A stretch of 64,000 nucleotides of DNA from Microbacterium sp. W4I20 (GCF_030816505.1 NZ_JAUSYB010000001.1:372001-436000); one strand, 5' to 3'; numbered from the stretch's first letter, positions 28,379-36,808 are shown. Translations and numbers: made by a program. The notes: a model not told the origin generated them from the letters alone.

Positions 28379-29617
28379 ATGGATGCTCCCGGCAACATCT
28401 CGTGGGCGATCACCGCGACAGCGCTGGTCCTGCTCATGACGCCTGGCGTCGCCTTCTTCTACGGCGGTCTCGTCAAGGCGAAGAGCGTCGTCAGCATGAT
28501 GATGATGAGCTTCGGCTCGATCGGCCTTGTCGCCGTGCTGTGGATTCTCTTCGGCTTCTCGATGAGCGCCGTCGACAGCCCGACCGCCTTCGCCGGCAAC
28601 CCCTTCGCCGACATCGGCCTCTCGAGCCTCGCCTCGGGCGAGGGATCGAACGTCGCCCTGCTCGGTGTCGCATACGGCGCCACCTTCGCGATCATCACCG
28701 TCGCCCTGATCTCCGGCGCCATCGCCGACCGTGCGAAGTTCGGCAGCTGGCTGATCTTCGCCGGCGTCTTCGCGACGGTGGGCTACTTCCCGGTCGCCGC
28801 CTGGGTCTGGGGTGGCGGATGGATCATGAACCTCGGCACCACGCTCTTCGGTGAGGAGAGCGGCATCGGCGTGATCGACTATGCCGGTGGTACCGCGGTG
28901 CACATCAACGCGGGTGCTGCGGCTCTCGCCCTCGCCATCGTCCTCGGAAAGCGCATCGGCTTCCAGAAGGGCATCCTGAAGCCGCACAACGTGCCGCTGA
29001 CGCTGCTCGGCGCCGCACTGCTGTGGTTCGGCTGGTTCGGCTTCAACGCTGGCGCCGAGTGGCTGGCGGAGGACATGGGCGGTGTCGGCCTCATCGGTCT
29101 CAACACCCTCGGTGCGACGGCTGCGGCCATCCTCGGCTGGATCCTGATCGAGAAGATCAAGGACGGAAAGCCCACGTCGGTCGGCGCCGCGTCCGGTGCT
29201 GTGGCGGGTCTCGTCGCCATCACCCCGGCGTGCGCGAACCTGACGCCGGGCTGGGCGCTGCTGCTGGGTCTGCTGGCCGGTGTGGTCTGCGCACTGGCGA
29301 TCGAGCTGAAGTTCCGTCTCGGCTTCGACGACTCGCTCGACGTGGTCGGCATCCACCTCGTCGGTGGTCTGCTCGGCACCGTCTACCTCGGCTTCTTCGC
29401 CTCGGAGACCGGCCTGTTCGTCGGCGGCGACGCCCGTCAGCTCGCCGTCCAGGTGATCGCGGCTCTGGGCGTGCTGATCTACTCCTTCGTCGTCGCCTTC
29501 ATCATCGGCTTCGCGATCGAGAAGACCATCGGCTTCCGCGTCACGAACGAGGACGAGATCGCCGGTGTCGACCTGGTCGTGCACGGCGAGGAGGGCTACG
29601 CGCTCGCGGACGCATGA
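28379..29617 (+). CDS. amtB: ammonium transporter
   Basis: The 412-residue Amt/Rh channel has about 11 hydrophobic helices. The start MDAPGNISWAI leads into the family motif VAFFYGGLVKAKSV. Twin-His pore residues are visible in AVHINAG (helix 5) and GIHLVGGLLG (helix 10). It conducts ammonium into the cell when nitrogen is scarce. No glnK or glnD follows, unlike in many actinobacteria. The start codon follows a GTGAGG purine patch. The upstream tandem GlnR half-sites predict nitrogen-responsive activation. Confidence 0.95.
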   Translation: MDAPGNISWAITATALVLLMTPGVAFFYGGLVKAKSVVSMMMMSFGSIGLVAVLWILFGFSMSAVDSPTAFAGNPFADIGLSSLASGEGSNVALLGVAYGATFAIITVALISGAIADRAKFGSWLIFAGVFATVGYFPVAAWVWGGGWIMNLGTTLFGEESGIGVIDYAGGTAVHINAGAAALALAIVLGKRIGFQKGILKPHNVPLTLLGAALLWFGWFGFNAGAEWLAEDMGGVGLIGLNTLGATAAAILGWILIEKIKDGKPTSVGAASGAVAGLVAITPACANLTPGWALLLGLLAGVVCALAIELKFRLGFDDSLDVVGIHLVGGLLGTVYLGFFASETGLFVGGDARQLAVQVIAALGVLIYSFVVAFIIGFAIEKTIGFRVTNEDEIAGVDLVVHGEEGYALADA

Positions 29618-29624
29618 CAGCGGT

Positions 29625-29636
29625 TAGGGTGACCGT
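29625..29636 (+). promoter_or_regulatory. leaderless-type -10 box for the PemK/MazF-like gene
   Basis: TAGGGT (29625-29630), six bases, then GTG at 29637. It lies just after the amtB stop, so the toxin-like gene has its own promoter. Confidence 0.5.
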
Positions 29637-30215
29637 GTGAGCAAGACCGACGGCATCCTCGCAACACTCGCGCAGATCCTGCAGAAGATGCTGGGGTCAG
29701 ACCGGGCGTCTCGGACACCAATTCGTCCGAGGCGCCCGGATGCGCGTCTGCGGCCGACAGCGGACACGAAGGAATCCCGACCGGCCTCGGTGCCGGGTGC
29801 CGGCACCACGACGATCCGAGTCGACCCCGACCAGATCGACGATCTCTCGATCGGATACGCACCGGAGCCGGACGGCGCTCCGGATGCCGGCGAGATCGTC
29901 TGGACCTGGGTCCCCTACGAGGAGAACGACGGGCGGGGCAAGGACAGACCCGTGCTGGTCATCGGCCGCGCGTCGCGGGATCGCGTCTACGCGGTGCGCA
30001 TGACCAGTAAGGCGCACGACGGCGACCGCGACTACCTCTCCATCGGATCCGGGTCGTGGGATTCGCAGGGACGGGAATCGTGGGTCGACATCGAGCTGCT
30101 CTACAGCGTGCACGAGCGCGGCCTCCGTCGTGAGGCCGCCGTGCTCGACCGCCGGCTCTACGACCGCGTGACGGGCGCTCTCAGACGCCGCTACGGGTGG
30201 TCTGCAGCGGGTTGA
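29637..30215 (+). CDS. PemK/MazF family toxin-like protein, solitary
   Basis: The 192-residue protein has a variable N-terminal region of about 85 residues (basic, disordered). A MazF/PemK-like barrel follows: GEIVWTWVPYEENDGRGKDRPVLVIGR, then VRMTSKAH, then a C-terminal helix. The GRGKDRPVLVI segment corresponds to the conserved RPVLV strand of these endoribonucleases. It is about 80 residues longer than classic MazF. No antitoxin gene lies upstream (amtB) or downstream (a convergent gene overlapping its 3' end by 35 nt). A housekeeping or diverged RNA-binding role is as likely as a true toxin. Confidence 0.65.
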   Translation: MSKTDGILATLAQILQKMLGSDRASRTPIRPRRPDARLRPTADTKESRPASVPGAGTTTIRVDPDQIDDLSIGYAPEPDGAPDAGEIVWTWVPYEENDGRGKDRPVLVIGRASRDRVYAVRMTSKAHDGDRDYLSIGSGSWDSQGRESWVDIELLYSVHERGLRREAAVLDRRLYDRVTGALRRRYGWSAAG

Positions 30216-31344
30216 GTGCAGGGAACGCCTGCAGCACCATCTCGACGAGGTCCGAGAGCGGGCGGGTCAGCGGGTCGGTGGCCGGAAGACCGAGGTCGAG
30301 CTCGATCTCGTCGATCGCTGCCCCGAGCTGGTCATCCGTCAGATTCTCATGGTTGACCGTGATGCCGATGACGCGGGTGTCGGCGAAGGCCTCGATCAGC
30401 GTGACCTCGCTCGCGACCGTGGGCATCTTCACCATCGGGAAGTCGCCGAGGTTCACGCGTCCCGGGGCGTGCTGCACGATCACGCCGGCCGGCTGACTGC
30501 CGCGGAGGATGTGCGCGGAGGTGATGTAGGCGGGGTGACTCAGCGCGCCCTGGCCCTCCACGATGATCACGTCGGGGTCTTCACCCTCGAACGCCGCGAC
30601 GACCTGATTCTCGACCTCGCCGGAGCAGAACTGCGGCACGAGTGCGTCGAGGGCCACGCCGTACTTGCCGCCCTGGATGATCGTGGTCTGTCCGGTGCCG
30701 ACCATGACCGCGTGGATGCCATGGTCGTTGAGTGCGCGGACCAGGAGAGTCGCGGTGGTGCGCTTCCCGATGGCGCCGTCCGTGCCGAGGATCGCGATCC
30801 TCGGGCAGGTGACGTCGAAGATGCGGCCGGAGAACAGGTGGAGATCCTTCTTGTCCTTCGGGCGGCGGATGTCGGTGATGGTGACCCTGGCGAGCAGGCT
30901 CGCGGCCACGAACTCGGCGTCGTCGGTGAGGAACTCGTGGAGGCCGTTGATGATGTGCATGCCGCGGGCGATGCCGTCGAGCAGCACGGTGCGCTGGTCG
31001 GCGGACAGCAGGCCGTCGGCCGGAGCGACGCCGCAGATGAGGTAGTCGGGCACGCGACCGGCGTGCGCGATCGCCGAGGCGAGATCGCGGAGCACGGGGA
31101 TGCCGTTCGGGGTGCGGTCGAGCAGCTTGCCGGCATCCGCGCCCGCATGTGTGCTGTCGATGACGCTGAGGATCTCGTACTTCTCGGAGTGACGGACGAG
31201 GCCGTTGGCGGTCTTGCCGTCCTGCTCGCCGAACTGGCCCTCGCAGTAGATGACGGCCGTCGTTCCCTGCGGGAGCGGGAACGGTGCAGCCCACTCCTCA
31301 GCGGACGGACTACTCGAAGACGACGGGAAGGACGGTACAGACAT
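30181..31344 (-). CDS. DUF1611 domain-containing protein (DgcN-like)
   Basis: The 387-residue protein has an N-terminal Rossmann-like domain (TAVIYCEGQFGEQDGKTANGLVRH) and a C-terminal P-loop domain with ILGTDGAIGKRTTATLL (about residues 198-214) and VIIVEGQGALSHPAY. This two-domain layout is DUF1611. Characterised members (DgcN) N-acetylate D-glutamate together with the dipeptide epimerase DgcA. No dgcA lies within the window, so the D-amino-acid role is uncertain here. The start at 31344 was chosen for its GAGGAG Shine-Dalgarno. The 3' end overlaps the convergent toxin-like gene by 35 nt. Confidence 0.75.
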   Translation of the reverse strand: MSVPSFPSSSSSPSAEEWAAPFPLPQGTTAVIYCEGQFGEQDGKTANGLVRHSEKYEILSVIDSTHAGADAGKLLDRTPNGIPVLRDLASAIAHAGRVPDYLICGVAPADGLLSADQRTVLLDGIARGMHIINGLHEFLTDDAEFVAASLLARVTITDIRRPKDKKDLHLFSGRIFDVTCPRIAILGTDGAIGKRTTATLLVRALNDHGIHAVMVGTGQTTIIQGGKYGVALDALVPQFCSGEVENQVVAAFEGEDPDVIIVEGQGALSHPAYITSAHILRGSQPAGVIVQHAPGRVNLGDFPMVKMPTVASEVTLIEAFADTRVIGITVNHENLTDDQLGAAIDEIELDLGLPATDPLTRPLSDLVEMVLQAFPALNPLQTTRSGV

Positions 31345-31563
31345 GGCGCTGCTCCTCGGATAACACAGAGGAGGCGACGGAGAACGAAATGGCCCAGAAG
31401 GCCCGTTGGTCGACAAGAAGTCTTCCCTGACGTCGACGAGATGCCGACCTGATCACAGTAGCAGCGTGGTCTGAGACCCGGCCGGGAGCCGTCCGCAATC
31501 CGATTCGGAGGGTGCGACGAACCATCTGTGAGCCGCGATCGCGGCGAAGCACAAGGAGGAATC

Positions 31564-31950
31564 ATGCGTTTCATTCCCACCAAGGTCCACGGCATCCTCG
31601 ACTACATCGTGGGCGTGGCACTCATCGCTGCACCGTGGCTGTTCGGCTTCGCCGGCATGGGCGGCCCGGCCGTGATCATCCCGATCGTGCTGGGTGTCGG
31701 CCTGATCGTCTACAGCCTGTTCACGAAGTACGAGTGGGGTCCCTTCGGTTTCATCCCGATGCCCGTGCACCTCGTGTTCGACATCGTCGCGAGCCTGTTC
31801 CTCGCCCTCTCCCCGTGGATCTTCGGATTCTCCGGTGAGGCCCTCAACGTCTGGTTGCCGCACGTCGTCGTCGGTGCTGCCGTGATCGTGGTCGTCCTGT
31901 TCTCGCAGCCCCAGCCTGCGAGTGCGAAGGGCCGCGTCGCCACTGCCTGA
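31564..31950 (+). CDS. SPW repeat membrane protein
   Basis: The 128-residue protein has four hydrophobic helices arranged as two copies of the SPW repeat. Each repeat ends in a [AS]PW-[LI]-FGF motif: APWLFGF near residue 26 and SPWIFGF near residue 86. It is an integral membrane protein of unknown function. The ATG at 31564 follows a strong AAGGAGGAATC ribosome site. It is a single-gene unit followed by a hairpin terminator. Confidence 0.8.
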   Translation: MRFIPTKVHGILDYIVGVALIAAPWLFGFAGMGGPAVIIPIVLGVGLIVYSLFTKYEWGPFGFIPMPVHLVFDIVASLFLALSPWIFGFSGEALNVWLPHVVVGAAVIVVVLFSQPQPASAKGRVATA

Positions 31951-31969
31951 GCATCGTCGACGAGGGATC

Positions 31970-32012
31970 GTCGGGTCGCCGCCTTCGAGCGCGGTGGCCC
32001 GACTTTCTCTTT
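31970..32012 (+). terminator. intrinsic terminator after SPW gene
   Basis: GTCGGGTCGCCGC (from 31970) pairs with GCGGTGGCCCGAC (ending 32003) over 13 bp including two G-T pairs, then TTTCTCTTT. It lies 19 nt after the SPW stop and before the convergent GIY-YIG gene. Confidence 0.65.
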
Positions 32013-32029
32013 GTCCTCGACTTCCCGCC

Positions 32030-32461
32030 CTATCGCTCACCGCGCAGGGCATCGCTGAACCACCGGGCGTAGAGCTGCCACGGGTCGCCCACAGTGCGCA
32101 ATGCGGTGACGTGGGTGCGCAGTTCGGGAGTGAGCGTGAACCATTCGCCTCCTTCGCGGATGCCGGCATACTCCCGGTGCCTCTGCTGCTCGAGAGAGCG
32201 GTCGCCGCGTTCGAACGCGAGGAGTTCCTCGTGCCGGATACTCGCCAGACGCTGCCGAGGGCGACGGCTCGTGCCGATCTTCACGCGACGATCGAAGCGC
32301 AGGTAATAGACCACGTCGACCTGCGGCAGCGGGAGATCACTGTCGGGGACGTCGCCGTATCGCCATCCGCATGTCACGCAGATCCATGCCGCGCCCACGC
32401 GCGCCCCCGAGGCTCCTCCGCAGAGGTGGCAGGGGCCCGGCAGCACGGCGTTCGGAGACAT
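32030..32461 (-). CDS. GIY-YIG nuclease family protein with zinc ribbon
   Basis: The 143-residue protein starts with a zinc-ribbon-like segment (Cys11/Cys14 in CHLC and Cys28/Cys31 in CVTC). A compact GIY-YIG/T5orf172-type nuclease domain follows: VVYYLRFDRRVKIGTSRRPRQRLASI at about residues 49-74. The first Tyr pair of the GIY-YIG motif is YYL, the second is represented by KIG, the Arg is in RPRQR and a Glu is in EQQRHREY. Such stand-alone proteins are usually of unknown role in DNA repair or mobile elements. The start is supported by a leaderless-type -10 box. Confidence 0.65.
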   Translation of the reverse strand: MSPNAVLPGPCHLCGGASGARVGAAWICVTCGWRYGDVPDSDLPLPQVDVVYYLRFDRRVKIGTSRRPRQRLASIRHEELLAFERGDRSLEQQRHREYAGIREGGEWFTLTPELRTHVTALRTVGDPWQLYARWFSDALRGER

Positions 32462-32473
32462 GCCCGGATGCTA
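32462..32473 (-). promoter_or_regulatory. leaderless-type -10 box for the GIY-YIG gene
   Basis: On the minus strand TAGCAT (32473-32468) is followed by six bases and the ATG at 32461. Confidence 0.5.
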
Positions 32474-32578
32474 CGCCGGGCGTCGGACAGCGCCGCTCGC
32501 CCCCGGTGCTCCTGCCATAGACAGAGGGCTCGGCGCCAGCCCCCTCCGAAGGGCGGCGAAACTCGGCAGACTCGGCAC

Positions 32579-33544
32579 ATGGTGTTCATCGGATTCCATG
32601 CCTCTCACGAACAGATCGCGCCGAGTGCGCTCCTGGATGCCGTCGTCGCCGCCGAGCGGGCGGGCTTCGACGGCGCGATGTGCTCCGACCACCTCGCGCC
32701 GTGGAGCATCCGGCAGAGCGAGTCGGGCTTCGCCCTGAGTTGGATCGCCGCAGCGCTTGCGCGGACCGCCTTCCCGATCGGGATGGTCAATGCGCCCGGC
32801 CAGCGCTATCACCCGGTCATGATCGCGCAGGCTTTCGCGACGATCGAGGAGATGTTCCCCGGCCGTTTCTGGGCGGCGATGGGGAGCGGCGAGGCTCTCA
32901 ACGAGCACGTCACCGGGGATGCCTGGCCTCCGAAGGCGACCCGCAATGACCGACTGCGCGAGAGCGTCGATGTCATCCACCGCCTGATGGACGGCGAGCT
33001 GGTCGACCATGACGGTCTGGTCCGCGTGCACCAGGCCAGGGTGTGGAGCCGACCGTCCCAGCCGCCGCCCTTGTTCGCGACCGCCGTGAGCGCGGAGACC
33101 GCCCGGTGGGCGGCATCCTGGGCGGACGGTCTCGTCACGGTCGCACAGAAGCCGGAGGCCCTGCGCGAGGTCGTGAGCGAGTACCGGGCGGCCGGCGGCG
33201 TCGGCCCGTGCGCACTGCAGGTGCATCTGAGCTGGGCGCCCAGCGATGCCCAGGCGGTGCAGATCGCGCGGGAGCAATGGGCCAACGGCCTGCTCTCGCC
33301 GCCGGTCACCTGGGATCTCGAGCAGCCCGAGGACTTCGAGCGCGAAGTCGGGGAGGTCGACGATGCCGAGATCCGCAACGCGGTCCTCGTCGAGCATGAC
33401 ATCGCCTCGTTGGCCGCGCGCATCGCGGACCTCGTGGACATCGGGTTCGATCGCGTCTACCTTCACCACGTCGGGAACGTCCAATCGGAGTTCCTCCGCC
33501 TCGCGGCATCCGACCTCATCCCTGCGCTCAAGGAGCAACTGTGA
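32579..33544 (+). CDS. LLM-class flavin/F420-dependent oxidoreductase (TIGR03885-like)
   Basis: The 321-residue protein has the bacterial-luciferase-like TIM barrel: IGFHASHEQIAPS at the N-terminus, AERAGFDGAMCSDHLAPW, the glycine-rich AAMGSGEALNEHVTG, and IGFDRVYLHHVG near the end. Family members use FMN or F420; the cofactor cannot be settled from sequence. The ATG at 32579 has CAGACT six bases upstream, and the much longer open frame was rejected. Its stop overlaps the GTG of the GH13 gene (GTGA), so the two products are made together. That pairing suggests a shared carbohydrate-related pathway. Confidence 0.8.
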   Translation: MVFIGFHASHEQIAPSALLDAVVAAERAGFDGAMCSDHLAPWSIRQSESGFALSWIAAALARTAFPIGMVNAPGQRYHPVMIAQAFATIEEMFPGRFWAAMGSGEALNEHVTGDAWPPKATRNDRLRESVDVIHRLMDGELVDHDGLVRVHQARVWSRPSQPPPLFATAVSAETARWAASWADGLVTVAQKPEALREVVSEYRAAGGVGPCALQVHLSWAPSDAQAVQIAREQWANGLLSPPVTWDLEQPEDFEREVGEVDDAEIRNAVLVEHDIASLAARIADLVDIGFDRVYLHHVGNVQSEFLRLAASDLIPALKEQL

Positions 33545-35205
33545 AGATCACGGACACCAGCGACCTGTGGTGGAAGACGGCCGTCGTGTACTGCCTCGAT
33601 GTCGAGACGTTCCTCGATTCGAACGGTGACGGCGTCGGCGACCTTCAAGGCCTCTCCCAGCGGATCGACTACCTCGCGCAGCTCGGCGTCACATGCCTGT
33701 GGCTCATGCCCTTCTACCCGACGCCTGATCGAGACGACGGCTACGACGTCAGCGACTTCTACGGCGTCGATCCGAGGCTGGGCCATCATGGAGACCTGGT
33801 CGAGGTCATCCGCACGGCCCGGGATCGCGGCATCCGCGTCATCGTGGATCTGGTGATCAATCACACGTCCGACCGGCATCCGTGGTTCCAAGCAGCGAAG
33901 CGCAGCGTCAACTCTGCGTATCGCGACTACTACGTGTGGCGCGACGATGCTCCGCCGGCGGGGCAGAAGAACACCGTCTTCCCGGGACAGGCGAACGGCA
34001 TCTGGGGCAAGGACGAGAAGTCGGGGCAGTGGTACCAGCACAGCTTCTACGAGCATCAGCCCGACCTCAACATCGCCAACCCGCGTGTGCGCGACGAGAT
34101 CGCGAAGGTGATCGGATTCTGGTTGCAGCTCGGCATCTCCGGCTTCCGTGTCGATGCGGTGCCGTTCCTGCTCGAAGTGCCCCGGGGCGCCGACATCCCG
34201 GAGCCGCACGATCTGTTGCGCGACATCCGCCGCTTCCTGCAGCGCCGGTCCAGCGAGGCGATCCTGCTCGGCGAGGTCAACCTGCCTTACGACCAGCAGG
34301 TCGCCTACTTCGGCGGGGAGGCCGCGGACGAGCTGACCATGCAGTTCGACTTCGTCGGGATGCAGGCGCTGTACCTGTCGTTGGCGCGCCGCGATCCCTC
34401 TCCGCTGGTGCAGGCGCTCACCTCCCGTCCGCGGCTCGGGACCGAGGTTCAGTGGGCGAACTTCCTCCGGAACCACGATGAACTCACCCTCGACAAGCTC
34501 AGTGACAGCGAGCGCCAGGAGATGTTCGACGTGTTCGCACCCGATGAGCGGCAGCGGGTCTTCGGGCGGGGCATCACTCGCCGCCTGCCCACGATGCTCG
34601 AGGGCGACCCGCGGCGCATCCGGATGGCGTACAGCCTCCTCTTCACGCTGCCCGGCACGCCGGTGCTGTTCTACGGCGAGGAGATCGGGATGGGCGAGAA
34701 CATCGACATCCCGGGCAGAGAGTCGGTGCGGACCCCGATGCAATGGTCGGCGGATCGCAACGGCGGGTTCTCGGACGCCGCCCCCTCGCGGTTGGTCAGC
34801 CGTCCGCCGGCGGGCGGCTTCGGTCCCCAGCATGTGAACGTGGCCGCTCAGCTGGAGGACCGGGGATCCCTGCTGCACTTCCTCCGAGATCTCACGTCTC
34901 GCTACCGCATCTCACCGGAGCTCGGCTGGGGGAGTCTCGAGATCATCGATCGCTCCACCCCGGGTCTTCTCGTGCACTCGCTGACCGCCGAGGTCGGGCG
35001 CGTCATCGCGATACACAATTTCTCCGAGGTGCCGGTCGACACGGTCTTCCGGATCGGCGATGAACCGGAAGGCACCACGCTCGTCGATCTGCTGGAGCCC
35101 GCTCGCGTGCCGATGGGGCCGGCGGGCGAGGTCGAACTCGAAGTGCCGGGATTCGGGTACCGGTGGCTGCGGGTCTCGCGTCCGGGTGATGGCCGTGTCA
35201 CCTGA
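33541..35205 (+). CDS. alpha-amylase family (GH13) protein, trehalose-synthase-like
   Basis: The 554-residue enzyme carries all GH13 catalytic residues: nucleophile Asp205 in GFRVDAVPF, acid/base Glu245 in LLGEVN and transition-state Asp313 in RNHDELTLDKL. Region I is VDLVINHTS. The opening (WWKTAVVYCLDVETFLDSNGDGVGDL) and the overall domain order resemble trehalose synthase (maltose alpha-D-glucosyltransferase). The second position of the opening differs from the usual VYYEVFVR-type start. No signal peptide is present, so it is cytoplasmic. It could equally be another alpha-glucoside-acting enzyme. It is translationally coupled to the LLM oxidoreductase upstream. Confidence 0.75.
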   Translation: MKITDTSDLWWKTAVVYCLDVETFLDSNGDGVGDLQGLSQRIDYLAQLGVTCLWLMPFYPTPDRDDGYDVSDFYGVDPRLGHHGDLVEVIRTARDRGIRVIVDLVINHTSDRHPWFQAAKRSVNSAYRDYYVWRDDAPPAGQKNTVFPGQANGIWGKDEKSGQWYQHSFYEHQPDLNIANPRVRDEIAKVIGFWLQLGISGFRVDAVPFLLEVPRGADIPEPHDLLRDIRRFLQRRSSEAILLGEVNLPYDQQVAYFGGEAADELTMQFDFVGMQALYLSLARRDPSPLVQALTSRPRLGTEVQWANFLRNHDELTLDKLSDSERQEMFDVFAPDERQRVFGRGITRRLPTMLEGDPRRIRMAYSLLFTLPGTPVLFYGEEIGMGENIDIPGRESVRTPMQWSADRNGGFSDAAPSRLVSRPPAGGFGPQHVNVAAQLEDRGSLLHFLRDLTSRYRISPELGWGSLEIIDRSTPGLLVHSLTAEVGRVIAIHNFSEVPVDTVFRIGDEPEGTTLVDLLEPARVPMGPAGEVELEVPGFGYRWLRVSRPGDGRVT

Positions 35206-35244
35206 CTTCGGCGCGGCGAGCGCCTCGCGGAAATCGGGCAGGCG

Positions 35245-36333
35245 ATGAGGCGGGGTGCCGTCGGCCCGGGAGTCGTCGCGGCCATCTCGGTGCTCGTACT
35301 CGGCCTGAGCGCGTGCACCGCCGGACCGGCGTCGAGGCCCGGGACATCTGGAGGCTCTGGTTCCGAGTTCTCGGGTTCTCTCGACGCTGATTTCGAGGTG
35401 GTCGCGAGGGATCTCGACGTCCCGTGGTCGATCGCCTTCCATGACGGGTCGGCACTGATCAGCGAGCGGGATTCCGCGCGCATCGTCGAGGTGGATGAGG
35501 ACGGGGATGTCCGCGAGGTGGGCGTCGTCGACGGCGTCGCGGCGGCCGGAGAGGGCGGACTGCTGGGCATCGCCGCGCACGACGGGTACCTGTACGCGTA
35601 CTTCACGGCGACGGGGGAGAACCGCATCGAGCGGTTCGCGCTCACCGGCGACCGCGGATCATTGGCTCTCGGCCGGTCCGAGACCGTCATCTCCGGGATG
35701 GATGCCGCCGGCAACCACAACGGCGGACGCATCGCGTTCGGTCCCGACGGCATGCTCTACGCGACCGTCGGAGACGCAGGAGACCCGTCGGAGGCGCAGG
35801 ACCTCGACTCCTTGTCGGGGAAGATCCTCCGGCTGACTCCCGAGGGAGAGGTGCCGGAGGACAATCCGTTCGAGGGGTCTCCGGTGTTCAGTTACGGGCA
35901 TCGCAACCCTCAGGGCATCGCCTGGGCCGAGGACGGCACCCTGTACGCGAGCGAATTCGGCCAGGACACCTGGGATGAGTTGAACGCGATCGAGGCGGGT
36001 GGCAACTACGGATGGCCCGAGGTGGAGGGCATCGCCGACCGGGAGGGCTTCATCGATCCGGTGCAGCAGTGGAGGCCGGACGAGGCGAGTCCGAGCGGCA
36101 TCGCCATCGTCGACGGGTCCGTCTTCATCGCCAATCTGCGAGGCGAGCGGTTGCGAGAGGTGCCGGTGGCGGACGTCTCCGCAGCGGCGGAGTACTTCGT
36201 CGGTGAACTGGGCCGCCTGCGCGACGTGGTGGCCGCGCCCGATGGGACGCTCTGGATACTCACCAACAACACCGACGGGCGGGGGAGCGCCGCGGAGGGC
36301 GACGATCGTGTCATCCGCATTCGGGTCGGGTAA
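35245..36333 (+). CDS. PQQ-dependent sugar dehydrogenase family lipoprotein
   Basis: The 362-residue protein has a lipoprotein signal peptide with lipobox LSAC (Cys24). A six-bladed propeller follows with glucose/sorbosone dehydrogenase motifs: VPWSIAFHDGSALISERD, EGGLLGIAAH, NHNGGRIAFGPDGMLYATVGDAG, YGHRNPQGIAW and YASEFGQDTWDELN. Such proteins oxidise aldoses with PQQ in the periplasm or cell-wall space, though many actinobacterial members lack proven activity. It starts 39 nt after the GH13 gene on the same strand, so it may belong to the same sugar operon. Confidence 0.82.
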   Translation: MRRGAVGPGVVAAISVLVLGLSACTAGPASRPGTSGGSGSEFSGSLDADFEVVARDLDVPWSIAFHDGSALISERDSARIVEVDEDGDVREVGVVDGVAAAGEGGLLGIAAHDGYLYAYFTATGENRIERFALTGDRGSLALGRSETVISGMDAAGNHNGGRIAFGPDGMLYATVGDAGDPSEAQDLDSLSGKILRLTPEGEVPEDNPFEGSPVFSYGHRNPQGIAWAEDGTLYASEFGQDTWDELNAIEAGGNYGWPEVEGIADREGFIDPVQQWRPDEASPSGIAIVDGSVFIANLRGERLREVPVADVSAAAEYFVGELGRLRDVVAAPDGTLWILTNNTDGRGSAAEGDDRVIRIRVG

Positions 36334-36346
36334 AGCACGGCGGGGT

Positions 36347-36796
36347 CTACTTGTCTCGACGCCGCTTCACTCCCCGTGGCACCCATTCCCACCAGAGGAA
36401 GTGGTGGTCGCCCTGCTCCACGTCGAAGACTCGCCCGCAGACACAGCACTCGCACACGTAGGTCATCGACCAGGCCGGTTCGCTCGTCGACAGGGTCGTG
36501 GTGTGTCCGGCATCCGCTTCTTTGCCGGGGTCGTAGGCGAGAAGCCCGGGATAGTTCGCGCACCAGCAGGCGCCTGCGCGATAGTTGTCGAGCTTCGCGA
36601 CCGCGTGCTCGAAGTTCGCCTGGTTGGAGCGCACGAGACCGCCGAGGTCGACGCGATCGGCTGCGTGCCGGATGCGGGGGAGCGCGGCCACCAGGGGATC
36701 GAGGACCGTGGTGTCTCGAGAGGCGATCGTCTCCCATGTCGCGTGCATGATCCTGCCCGGATCCTGTGACAGGAAATCATCGAGAAGGGACGGCAC
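36347..36796 (-). CDS. hypothetical Cys/Trp-rich protein
   Basis: I do not recognise this 149-residue protein. The N-terminal half is helical and ordinary (SLLDDFLSQDPGRIMHATWETI...). The C-terminal half contains CWC, then CECCVCG, then an aromatic, basic end (HHFLWWEWVPRGVKRRR). The Cys clusters could bind zinc or iron. The GTG at 36796 is chosen because TATCGT lies exactly six bases upstream. An earlier GTG at 36820 is possible but has no promoter or ribosome-site support. It converges on the sugar dehydrogenase gene (13 nt) and lies downstream of tRNA-Val(CAC). Confidence 0.55.
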   Translation of the reverse strand: MPSLLDDFLSQDPGRIMHATWETIASRDTTVLDPLVAALPRIRHAADRVDLGGLVRSNQANFEHAVAKLDNYRAGACWCANYPGLLAYDPGKEADAGHTTTLSTSEPAWSMTYVCECCVCGRVFDVEQGDHHFLWWEWVPRGVKRRRDK

Positions 36797-36808
36797 GTCG
36801 CCACGATA
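36797..36808 (-). promoter_or_regulatory. leaderless-type -10 box for the Cys/Trp-rich protein
   Basis: On the minus strand TATCGT (36808-36803), six bases, then GTG at 36796. It decides the start in favour of the shorter protein. Confidence 0.45.
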
